64,000 nt of DNA, taken from contig JAQTOU010000001.1 of the NCBI GenBank assembly GCA_028713125.1, forward strand, positions 328,273-392,272. Reading direction: 5' to 3'. Position 1 is the stretch's first letter, and each line of letters starts with the position of its first letter. The DNA is from Elusimicrobiales bacterium (GTDB lineage Bacteria; Elusimicrobiota; Elusimicrobia; Elusimicrobiales; UBA9959). This document shows, in pieces, positions 17,494 to 24,973 of this stretch. The notes under the pieces were generated by a model. The model worked only from the letters and a program-made list of their open reading frames with translations, ran no database searches and was not told the origin of the DNA. Both the position numbers and the translations under genes were made by a program.

Positions 17494-18147
17494 TCAGGCC
17501 CCCTGCGCGGCAGCGGCGTCCAGGACCGCCTTGAGCATCGCGGATTCGGACTGGGCGCCTACCAGGTTCAGCTTTTCATTCACCACTATATGGGGGACGC
17601 CGGCTACTTCATATTTCGCCGCGTACTCCGGGAACTCGCTCGCTTCCACCATTTCCGCAGTCACCTGCGCGGAGGCGAAAGCGAACCTGTGCGCCAGCAC
17701 TACGGCCGACGGGCAGTAGGGGCAGGTCGGCGTGACAAAAACCTTGATATTGACGGCCGTCTTCAGCCCGGACAAGGCGGCCAGTGTCTCAGGCTGCAGG
17801 TCAGGGGCCGGCGCAACGGCGTTCTTCAGAGCTTCCAGCAGGGAAACGAATTCATAGCCGGCCGGTATCCCGTAAAACCGCGCCCGCGCCCCCTTGGGAC
17901 CCTCTATGACGGCCGCCGGAGTGAGGGTCACGCCGTAGGCGGCGGCCTTCTCCGTATCGATGACGCGGTTGTAAACCTCGAGCTTCAGCTTGGGGGAAAG
18001 GGCCGCGAGCTCCTTGAAAAAATCCTCGGCGGGGCCGCAGGTCTGGCACAGGAGGGTTTCCTTAAAAAAGACTATCCTGACTTCGCCTTCCAGCGCGTCG
18101 AGCCGTTTTTTCACTTCCTCCGAAGTAGCCTGGTCCATCAAAGCCAT
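17494..18147 (-). CDS. Glutaredoxin-like protein disulfide oxidoreductase (PDO type)
   Basis: 217 residues. An in-frame start 16 codons upstream exists, but the ATG at 18147 has AAGGAG at ideal spacing, so I start there. Two thioredoxin-fold units are visible. The N-terminal one has CQTC (FFKETLLCQTCGPAEDFF) and the C-terminal one has CPYC (VFVTPTCPYCPSAV) followed by a cis-Pro motif VAGVPHIVV. Twin-fold architecture with two CXXC sites is typical of PDO/AhpF-N-like proteins from thermophiles and anaerobes, which transfer electrons in cytoplasmic thiol-disulfide exchange. The operon order is MFS, pseudouridine synthase, this gene, DUF2892. Confidence 0.88.
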   Translation of the reverse strand: MALMDQATSEEVKKRLDALEGEVRIVFFKETLLCQTCGPAEDFFKELAALSPKLKLEVYNRVIDTEKAAAYGVTLTPAAVIEGPKGARARFYGIPAGYEFVSLLEALKNAVAPAPDLQPETLAALSGLKTAVNIKVFVTPTCPYCPSAVVLAHRFAFASAQVTAEMVEASEFPEYAAKYEVAGVPHIVVNEKLNLVGAQSESAMLKAVLDAAAAQGA

Positions 18148-18223
18148 AACGATCTCCTTGTTCGCCCTCTGATAATTAGATGCGGGCCCTGACAAAAAGT
18201 TTCACCGCGGCGCCGGTCCGCCT

Positions 18224-18871
18224 TCAGCGCAGGACTTTTAGCACGCCCATGAAATCCGCGGGCGGATCCGCCTCTATCGACATTATCTTGCCGGCCATAT
18301 CCGCGAAGCGCAGCCGCCACGAGTGCAGCATCAGGCGCGGGAACTTGGCCTGTTTCGCCGCGTCTCCGTAAACGCTGTCGCCCAGCACCGGGTTGCAGAT
18401 AGAGTATAGGTGCGCCCTTATCTGGTGCCGCCGCCCGGTAACGATGGACACCTCCAGCAGCGTGGCGCCGCGCAGCCGCTCCAGGACCGTGTACCTGGTG
18501 AGAGAGCGCTTGCCGTCGAAAGCCACCGACATCCGGCCGGACCCGCGCTGCTTGAGGGGTTTGTCTATCTCTCCCCGCTCCTCTTCAACTTTCCCCTCCG
18601 CGACCACCAGGTATTTCTTCTCGATCGCGCGCGTCTCGAAAAGCCCGGAGTAATAGCGATGCGCCTCGGCGGTGCGCGAGAAAATTATCAGGCCGCTCGC
18701 GTCCTTGTCGAGGCGGTGCGTCACGAAAACCTTGCCGTATTTCTGGTGCAGGAGCCCCAGAAGGTGTTTTTCCTCCGCCAGGCCGCCGCGCGCCGGCATC
18801 GTAAGCATCCCCGACGGCTTGTTCACCACCAGCAGCTCCGCGCTCTCGCGGACGATCTCGAAGTTTTTCAT
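18224..18871 (-). CDS. RluA-family pseudouridine synthase
   Basis: 215 residues. The catalytic motif VTHRLDKDASGLIIFS contains the conserved Asp of the HRLD signature, and the C-terminal RRHQIRAHL and NPVLGDSVYGD motifs are also present. These define the RluA/RluC/RluD branch that isomerises uridine in rRNA or tRNA. It is short for the family and lacks an N-terminal S4 domain, as in RluA and TruC types. The target position cannot be predicted. Its ATG overlaps the TGA of the upstream MFS gene by 4 bp, indicating translational coupling. Confidence 0.9.
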   Translation of the reverse strand: MKNFEIVRESAELLVVNKPSGMLTMPARGGLAEEKHLLGLLHQKYGKVFVTHRLDKDASGLIIFSRTAEAHRYYSGLFETRAIEKKYLVVAEGKVEEERGEIDKPLKQRGSGRMSVAFDGKRSLTRYTVLERLRGATLLEVSIVTGRRHQIRAHLYSICNPVLGDSVYGDAAKQAKFPRLMLHSWRLRFADMAGKIMSIEADPPADFMGVLKVLR

Positions 18872-20121
18872 ATATTTAGCGCCTCTGCCGGGAAGCCGCC
18901 CCCCGGACCTCTTGGTTTACCGTGAAAATCTTTTACATACGCCTCTCCCGCCAGTATCGAGGTCACCCCTCCGAAAACCAGGTAAAGCATCGCCAGGAGA
19001 ATGGCTATGGGAAGCCCCGCCGCGTCGGAAACCACGCCGACCAGGAAAGGGGAAACGGCGTCGCCGAAAGCGTGGATTATGAAGATATCCAGCGCGAAAG
19101 CCATGGAGCGCATGTTCACCGGCACGGTTTCCACGATCGCGGCATGGTAGGGCCCGGAATGGGCAAAGATAAAGAACTCGGCGAAGAACAGCAGGACCAG
19201 GCAGGTCCTGAGGCTGTCGGTCAGTATCGCGGCGACGCCGAAAGGGACGCTGAGGAAAAAGCTGAGGTAACCCACGATAAAGAAAGCGCGCTTGGTATAT
19301 TTTCCCAGCCAGTCGGCGGCCCAGCCCCCCGCGAAACTCCCCGCCACCCCCGCCAGGACGGTGACCAGGCCGAACAAAAAGCCGGCCCTGGCCACGGACA
19401 GGTCGAAATTGCGGACGAAATAGGACGGCATCCAGGCCGCCAGCCCGCCCACCGAGAAAGTACCTATGGACTGGGCGAACGCCGTCAGCAGGTAAGTCCT
19501 GTTCACTAAAAGCGCTTTGTAGGATTTAAGGGAAACATGCCCGGAGCGCTCCAGTTTCTCGGGGGTCTCTTTCAGGAACAGGGCGGCAAAGCCCAGCAGC
19601 GCGCCGGGAACGGCCACGATATAGAAAGCGTTCCGCCAGCCGAAATGCTGCCCGAGGAACCCGCCCAGCAGGTAGCCTATGGCGCTCCCGACGGGGATGG
19701 CCAGGGCGTAAAGAGCCATAATCCTGCCGCGCTGCTCTTTCGGGAACCACTCCGCCAGGTAGGACGGCGAAACGGTGCCGTAGCCGGCCTCGCCTATGCC
19801 GACCGCCGAGCGCGTGAAAATAAGCTGCCCGTAGCTCCTGATAAAGCCGCTGAAGAGAGTGGCCGCGCTCCAGAAGACGGCGCTCACGCCCACTATCAGC
19901 GGCCGGCGCACCCTGTCGCCGAAATAGCCGACGAAAGGCGCGAAGCACATATAGACTATCATGAACGAGGAGGCCAGGAAACCGAGCTCGGAATCGCTCA
20001 GCCGCAGGTCGGCCTTCAGAAGCGGGAAGACGGCGTAAAGGACCTGCCTGTCTATGTAATTAAAAAGGCTGATGCAGAATATCAGCACCAGGACCCTGCG
20101 CGAATACGGGGAGGTCTTCAT
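18868..20121 (-). CDS. MFS transporter (Spinster-like)
   Basis: 417 residues and about 12 hydrophobic helices. The N-terminus FNYIDRQVLYAVFPLLKADL, then SDSELGFLASSFMIVYMCFA and the loop motif GYFGDRVRRPLIVG, identify a major-facilitator protein of the Spinster/ACS-like group (FNYIDR is typical). Motif GEAGYGTVSPSYLAEWFPKE lies in helices 4-5. The substrate is unknown. It is the first gene of a four-gene minus-strand operon with a pseudouridine synthase, a disulfide oxidoreductase and a DUF2892 protein. A -10-like TATCAT lies 10 bases upstream of the ATG. Confidence 0.85.
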   Translation of the reverse strand: MKTSPYSRRVLVLIFCISLFNYIDRQVLYAVFPLLKADLRLSDSELGFLASSFMIVYMCFAPFVGYFGDRVRRPLIVGVSAVFWSAATLFSGFIRSYGQLIFTRSAVGIGEAGYGTVSPSYLAEWFPKEQRGRIMALYALAIPVGSAIGYLLGGFLGQHFGWRNAFYIVAVPGALLGFAALFLKETPEKLERSGHVSLKSYKALLVNRTYLLTAFAQSIGTFSVGGLAAWMPSYFVRNFDLSVARAGFLFGLVTVLAGVAGSFAGGWAADWLGKYTKRAFFIVGYLSFFLSVPFGVAAILTDSLRTCLVLLFFAEFFIFAHSGPYHAAIVETVPVNMRSMAFALDIFIIHAFGDAVSPFLVGVVSDAAGLPIAILLAMLYLVFGGVTSILAGEAYVKDFHGKPRGPGGGFPAEALNI

Positions 20122-20221
20122 TTACATAACAATGATAGCAAAATGGTAATATATGGAAATCATACAGCAGGGACGCAGATCCCGAATTTTTTCTTTTACG
20201 GGATATTCTAACGGAGGAAAA

Positions 20222-21661
20222 ATGAAGAAAACCGCTAAAAAAACCGCCAAATCGTCAGACCTCGCCTACGCCAGCAAGAACGGGTACGAAAGGATCTCCC
20301 CCGCCGACCTCAGGCACTCCGAGGAGGTCAACAAGCTTTATATGGAGTTCATCGGGAGGGCCAAGACCGAGCGCGAGGCCCACGACGAGGCCGTCGCCCT
20401 GCTTGAAGCGGCGGGCTTCAAGAACATGGCGGCGCACGAAAAGGCCGGGACGCGGCTCAACGCCGGCGACAAAGTCTACCGCTCCTGCGAAGGCAAGACG
20501 CTGCTGGCGGCCATCATCGGCAGCAGGCCTCTCGAGGCCGGGATGCACATAGTAGGCGGGCATACGGATTCTCCCCGCATCGACCTCAAGCAGAACCCCC
20601 TTTACGAAAACAGCGGCCTGGCCCTGCTGGACACGCACTATTACGGCGGGATAAAGAAATACCAGTGGGTGACCATCCCGCTAGCCCTCCACGGAGTTTT
20701 CGTAAAACCCGACGGTAAGAAGGTGAAGGTCAGCATCGGGGAGGACCCTTCCGACCCGGTGTTCTGCATAACCGACCTCCTCCCTCACCTGGCGGCCGAC
20801 CAGTATAAAAAGACCATAGGCGAAGCCATCCCCGGCGAGGGCCTGGACGTGGTCGCCGGCTCCATCCCGGTCGACGAGAAGGACCGCAAGGAAAAATTCA
20901 AATATAATGTGCTGAAGATCCTCCGCGCGAAATACGGCGTGACGGAAGCGGACTTCCAGTCGGCCGAGCTGGAGATAGTTCCGGCCGGCCATCCGCGGGA
21001 AGCGGGCCTGGACCGCTCCATGATCCTGGCCTACGGGCACGACGACCGCGTCTGCGCCTACGCCGGGCTGAAGGCCCTCCTGGACGTTAAAGGGATCCCC
21101 GAATACACTTCCTGCGTCCTGCTTTGCGACAAGGAGGAGATCGGCTCCGTCGGTTCCACCGGCATGGCCGCCAACTTCTTCGAGAACACGGCGGCGGAGC
21201 TGCTCAACCTCACCATCCCGGCCTACAGCGAGCTCACCCTTAAGCGCGCGCTCAGCAATTCCTGGATGCTCTCGGCCGACGTGAACGCCCTGTTCGACCC
21301 GATGTTCCCCTCCGTCTCGGAAAAGCGGAACTCGGCCATGCTCAACCACGGCGTCTGCGTGACCAAGTACTGCGGCTCCCGCGGCAAATCCGGTTCCTCC
21401 GACGCAAGCGCCGAGTTCATGGCGCACATCCGCAGGATCTTCGACAAGAACGGCGTGATCTGGCAGACCGGCGAACTGGGGAAGGTGGACCAGGGCGGCG
21501 GCGGAACTATCGCCTACCTGATGGCCCGCTACGGCATGCAGGTCATAGACTGCGGCGTGGGACTCTTCTCCATGCACGCCCCGATGGAGCTGGCCGGCAA
21601 GCTGGACATCTATATGGCCTACAAGGGCTACCTGGCCTTCCTGAAGGACGGGAGAAAGTGA
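20222..21661 (+). CDS. M18-family aspartyl aminopeptidase
   Basis: 479 residues from the ATG at 20222, which has GGAGG five bases upstream. The frame is open further upstream but without family similarity. M18 zinc-site motifs are present in order: GGHTDSPRIDLKQNP (His ligand), AYGHDDRVCAY (bridging Asp), CDKEEIGSVGSTG (Glu pair), and a C-terminal DCGVGLFSMHAPMEL (last His). The N-terminus is lysine-rich (MKKTAKKTAK). It is a cytoplasmic metallo-aminopeptidase that removes acidic N-terminal residues in known family members. It overlaps the next gene by 4 bp, so the two are translationally coupled. Confidence 0.92.
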   Translation: MKKTAKKTAKSSDLAYASKNGYERISPADLRHSEEVNKLYMEFIGRAKTEREAHDEAVALLEAAGFKNMAAHEKAGTRLNAGDKVYRSCEGKTLLAAIIGSRPLEAGMHIVGGHTDSPRIDLKQNPLYENSGLALLDTHYYGGIKKYQWVTIPLALHGVFVKPDGKKVKVSIGEDPSDPVFCITDLLPHLAADQYKKTIGEAIPGEGLDVVAGSIPVDEKDRKEKFKYNVLKILRAKYGVTEADFQSAELEIVPAGHPREAGLDRSMILAYGHDDRVCAYAGLKALLDVKGIPEYTSCVLLCDKEEIGSVGSTGMAANFFENTAAELLNLTIPAYSELTLKRALSNSWMLSADVNALFDPMFPSVSEKRNSAMLNHGVCVTKYCGSRGKSGSSDASAEFMAHIRRIFDKNGVIWQTGELGKVDQGGGGTIAYLMARYGMQVIDCGVGLFSMHAPMELAGKLDIYMAYKGYLAFLKDGRK

Positions 21662-22158
21662 CCATAAAGCTTCTTATCACCGGCGGGACCTTCGACAAGG
21701 AGTACAACGAGCTGAACGGGGAACTGTTCTTCCGCGGGACGCACCTTCACGAGATGCTGGCGCTGGGCCGCTCGCGCGTCCCGGTGAAGGCCAGGACCCT
21801 GATGATGATAGACAGCCTGCTCATGACCGCGGCTCACCGCCGGAAGATACTCGGGGAGTGCCTGGCCGCCAAAGAAAAACGGATAGTCATTACCCACGGG
21901 ACCGACACGATGCCGGAGACGGCCAGGCTGCTGGGGCCGAAGATAAAGGACAAGACCGTGGTGCTCACGGGCGCGATGGTCCCCTACAAGTTCGGCTCGT
22001 CCGACGGGATGTTCAACCTGGGCTCCGCCCTTTCATTCGCCCAGGCGCTGCCCCCGGGAGTCTACATAGCCATGAACGGCAGGTGCTTCGACTGGGATAA
22101 TGTGCGCAAGAATAAAGTACGGGGCGAGTTCGAGCAGGTGAGGCGCGGGGCGGAGTGA
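21658..22158 (+). CDS. Short asparaginase-domain protein (N-terminal domain only)
   Basis: 166 residues starting at GTG (21658), which overlaps the preceding TGA. It carries the motifs of the type I/II asparaginase N-terminal domain: LLITGGTFDKEY (first catalytic Thr region), VITHGTDTMPETARLL (second Thr and Asp), VVLTGAMVPYKFGSSDGMFN and a final helix. Standard enzymes have about 330 residues with a second domain that completes the active site of the neighbour subunit. That domain is absent and the gene ends at a strong terminator, with no frameshifted remnant seen. Either it is a natural minimal family acting with a partner, or it no longer hydrolyses asparagine. Coupling to an aspartyl aminopeptidase suggests Asp/Asn or peptide catabolism. 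Confidence 0.82.
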   Translation: MTIKLLITGGTFDKEYNELNGELFFRGTHLHEMLALGRSRVPVKARTLMMIDSLLMTAAHRRKILGECLAAKEKRIVITHGTDTMPETARLLGPKIKDKTVVLTGAMVPYKFGSSDGMFNLGSALSFAQALPPGVYIAMNGRCFDWDNVRKNKVRGEFEQVRRGAE

Positions 22159-22172
22159 ACGGCGGAGAAGCG

Positions 22173-22207
22173 AATAAAAAAACCCGGGAACCCCGGGTTT
22201 TTTTATT
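22173..22207. terminator. Bidirectional intrinsic terminator
   Basis: AATAAAAAAACCCGGG and CCCGGGTTTTTTTATT pair perfectly around a 3-base loop. T-runs occur on both strands, serving the convergent mini-asparaginase and ApbE-like genes. Confidence 0.9.
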
Positions 22208-22248
22208 TCCGTCCTGGCCTTTCCGGGGAAGCCGGAGGGCGGCCGGCT

Positions 22249-23265
22249 TCAGAACAGCTTCTTCTCTTTCTCCCACCTGGTGCCGCTGGCGGCGTTGATG
22301 AACAGGCTTTCCTTGCCCGAACCGTCTATCCAGACGGCGGCGGCGCCTTTCGTTTTTGAAAGCAGGCCGAAAGCTTTTTCCCTGCCCATCACGGCGAGAA
22401 CGGCCGAGGCCAGGAAGGTGTCGCTTTCAAGGCGCGGGGAATAGACCACCAGGCTCGAGAAATTGTCCAGCGGGTAGCCGGTCTTAAGGTCCAGGATATG
22501 GGAATAAAGCTTCCCCTCTATCTGGACGAAGTGCTCGCGCCCCGACGACGACATCACGACGCCCTCGTCGAAGACGAAGCGGCCGAAGACCTTCTTTTCG
22601 TCGAAGGGGTCCACCACGTCGTAATGCCAGTTCTTTTTTCCGTAGGCCAGCATGTTGCTGCCGAGGCGCAGTTCCACCGGGTAGGCGGGCGCCATCTTTT
22701 TCAGCATCCGGGCCGCGCGCACGAAGCAATAGCCGCGCAGGATCCCGCCCATATTTATCTGCACCGGCTTCAGAAAACGCACCATTTTGCGCTCCGGGTC
22801 GACCTGCACCTGGTTCGAGCCCATGTTGGAGAGGGCCTTAAAGATCTCCTCTTTAGCCGGCATTTTTTTCGTGGAGGCGGCCTCCTTCCAGATAGGCCAG
22901 AGAGGCGCGAAAGTGATATCGAAGGCTCCGTCCGTAAGCCTGTAATAATCCAGCGAGAGCATAAGCAGCCAAAGGAACTCGTCGTTTATCTTCACCCATT
23001 CGCCGTAGGCCTTGGCGTTCACCACGGAGGTCAGGCTGGAGGGATCGGTAAAATTAAAATCCCCTGAAATCCGGTTCCATTCGGCCAGGATCGGGTCGGC
23101 TATAGCTTTCCCCGCGGCATCGTCCGCTCCGTAAACCCTGACCTCGGCGGGAACGCTCATGACCACCGCGGTCTGCTTGTAAGCGGGATCCTCTTTTTCC
23201 CCGCAACCGGAGGCGAGGAGGGCGAGCGAAAATATCAGCGGAAGCTTGAAGGCTGTTCTTGTCAC
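22249..23265 (-). CDS. ApbE-like FAD:protein FMN transferase lipoprotein
   Basis: 338 residues from a GTG at 23265. A longer ATG frame reaches 23319, but the GTG choice has GGGG close upstream and produces a textbook lipoprotein signal ending LALLASGC. The ApbE fold is visible from MSVPAEVRVYG through DYYRLTDGAFDITFAPLW, INMGGILRGYCFVRAARML, VVMSSSGREHFV and YSHILDLKTGYPLDNF, and ends with a FLASAVLAVMG helix. ApbE enzymes attach FMN to Thr of Rnf/Nqr subunits outside the membrane. Two usually conserved signature residues differ: the Lys of GGIAKGYAVD is Arg and the Asp is Val. Activity is therefore less certain. Confidence 0.82.
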   Translation of the reverse strand: MTRTAFKLPLIFSLALLASGCGEKEDPAYKQTAVVMSVPAEVRVYGADDAAGKAIADPILAEWNRISGDFNFTDPSSLTSVVNAKAYGEWVKINDEFLWLLMLSLDYYRLTDGAFDITFAPLWPIWKEAASTKKMPAKEEIFKALSNMGSNQVQVDPERKMVRFLKPVQINMGGILRGYCFVRAARMLKKMAPAYPVELRLGSNMLAYGKKNWHYDVVDPFDEKKVFGRFVFDEGVVMSSSGREHFVQIEGKLYSHILDLKTGYPLDNFSSLVVYSPRLESDTFLASAVLAVMGREKAFGLLSKTKGAAAVWIDGSGKESLFINAASGTRWEKEKKLF

Positions 23266-23391
23266 ATTATTCCCCTGGACCAACCCTACTAAATTACATC
23301 TTTTGGTATTAAACAGCAAGAGCTTTTGCCTTTCTTTTGCTTTCTTTTGTATCCTTGACTAGGCCGGGACCGGGAACAACTGGAGGCGTTT

Positions 23392-24969
23392 ATGAGAACC
23401 TGTATATTAAGTATCCTTATCCTTATGACATTTTGCGGCGGCGCCCGGGCGCAGTCGCTGGACAAGCTGGCCGGGAAACTCACAGCGGGGCTTAAAGACC
23501 GGCCCTCTATCAAACTGGCCGTGCTCGAGTTCCCCTACACCGGGGGAAAGGCCTCCGAAGGACCGGTAGTAGTCCAGGAAAGGCTCACTACCGCCCTCGC
23601 CCAGAACAAGAAGATCACGCTGATAGAGCGCGGGCTGCTTAAAAAAGTGCTGGGGGAGCTGAATCTGCAGGCCTCCGGGTCCATCGACGAGGAAACCGTA
23701 AAGAAGCTGGGCAAAATGCTCGGCGCGGACGCGATAGTCACCGGCACCCTCAACGACCTGAAGGAAAGCCAGACGGAGATAAACGCCCGCGTGGTCGAGA
23801 CCGAGACCGCCAAAATACTCACCGCGGCCTCCCTCTCCGTAAAAAAGACCTGGAAAGATTCAGCCCAGGTGACCGTCACCACTCCGGTAAATCCCCCCCC
23901 GAAGGATTTTGGCTCGAAGCCGCTGGTGCAGGTCGCCGTGCTGCTCGACACTTCAAACTCTATGGACGGCCTGATCAACCAGGCCCGCAGCCAGCTTTGG
24001 AAGATAGTCAGCGAGCTCGTTTCCGCCGAAAAGAGCGGATCGAAGCCGCTTATAGAGGTGGCCCTCTACGAATACGGCAACTCCGGGCTGAGCAGGGAAG
24101 CGGGCTGGATACGCCAGGTGCTGCCTTTTACTCCCGACATGGACGCCGTGTCCAGGGAACTCTTCGCCCTTAAGACCAACGGCGGGGACGAATACTGCGG
24201 CCAGGCCATCAAGGTCGCCGTAGACGATCTTAAATGGAGCCCTAAGTCCGACGTTTACAAGGCTATCTTCATCGCCGGGAACGAGCCCTTCACGCAGGGT
24301 CCCGTGCCGTTCCAGGACGCCGTCGCCCGCGCCAAGGCGAAGAACATCTTCGTGAACACGATCTACTGCGGCGCGCGGCAGCAGGGCCTGGCGGAGCAGT
24401 GGAAAGCGGGCGCGGAGCTCGCCGAAGGCGACTATTCCAACATCGACCAGAGCGCGGTAGCTTACGAAATAGCCGCGCCCCAGGACGACAAGATCTCGCA
24501 GCTAAGCGCCAAGCTAAGCAATACCTACGTCACCTACGGTTCCGCCGGCAAAGCCAAGCTCGCCGAGAAGAAAGAGATGGACACCGCGGCCCGGAGCGCC
24601 GGGGGCTCCGGCTATACGAACCGCGCGGCCTTCCAGGCCGCGGCGGCCCCGGCGCAGCTGGCCTCGGAGGCCTCCTGGGACGCCGTCTCAGCCATCGAGA
24701 GCGGATCGGTGAGGAAAGAGGACATAAAGACCGAGCAGCTGCCGGAGGAGATCCAGAAGCTGGACAAACAAGCGCGGGACAAATACCTGGACGACAAACT
24801 GGCCGAGCGCAGGAAGATAAAGGAAGAGATCAACGCCCTCCAGGCGCAGCGCAAAGCCTATATCTCCGCCGAGGAGAAGAAGAAGTCCGGCGCCGCTACG
24901 CTGGACAGGGCCATGATCGACTCCATCAGGAAGCAGGCCACGCGGCGCGGCTACAAGTTCGCGCAGTAA
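23392..24969 (+). CDS. Exported CsgG/FlgO-like domain fused to a von Willebrand factor A domain
   Basis: 525 residues with a signal peptide (MRTCILSILILMTFCGGARA). Residues about 35-155 look like the CsgG/FlgO/TolB-N type fold: KLAVLEFPYTGG, VVQERLTTALAQNKKITLIE, LGKMLGADAIVTGTLNDL and INARVVETETAKIL. Residues about 180-340 form a VWA domain with a MIDAS-like DTSNSMDG, LIEVALYEYGNSG and a later YKAIFIAGNEPF. After a low-complexity linker the C-terminal 90 residues are a charged coiled coil (EEIQKLDKQARDKYLDDKLA). GGAGG precedes the ATG. Proteins of this type are probably periplasmic or surface-bound; the ligand is unknown. The GH3 gene follows 4 bp downstream. Confidence 0.75.
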   Translation: MRTCILSILILMTFCGGARAQSLDKLAGKLTAGLKDRPSIKLAVLEFPYTGGKASEGPVVVQERLTTALAQNKKITLIERGLLKKVLGELNLQASGSIDEETVKKLGKMLGADAIVTGTLNDLKESQTEINARVVETETAKILTAASLSVKKTWKDSAQVTVTTPVNPPPKDFGSKPLVQVAVLLDTSNSMDGLINQARSQLWKIVSELVSAEKSGSKPLIEVALYEYGNSGLSREAGWIRQVLPFTPDMDAVSRELFALKTNGGDEYCGQAIKVAVDDLKWSPKSDVYKAIFIAGNEPFTQGPVPFQDAVARAKAKNIFVNTIYCGARQQGLAEQWKAGAELAEGDYSNIDQSAVAYEIAAPQDDKISQLSAKLSNTYVTYGSAGKAKLAEKKEMDTAARSAGGSGYTNRAAFQAAAAPAQLASEASWDAVSAIESGSVRKEDIKTEQLPEEIQKLDKQARDKYLDDKLAERRKIKEEINALQAQRKAYISAEEKKKSGAATLDRAMIDSIRKQATRRGYKFAQ

Positions 24970-24973
24970 CTTA

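Noticed and set aside
20153-20221. Upstream extension of the M18 aminopeptidase to an ATG at 20153
   Set aside because: The added residues have no family similarity, while the ATG at 20222 has a strong GGAGG site and begins the conserved protein.
23266-23319. Longer ATG start for the ApbE-like lipoprotein
   Set aside because: It would bury the lipoprotein signal 18 residues inside the protein; the GTG at 23265 gives a standard signal with a nearby ribosome-binding site. Not fully excluded.
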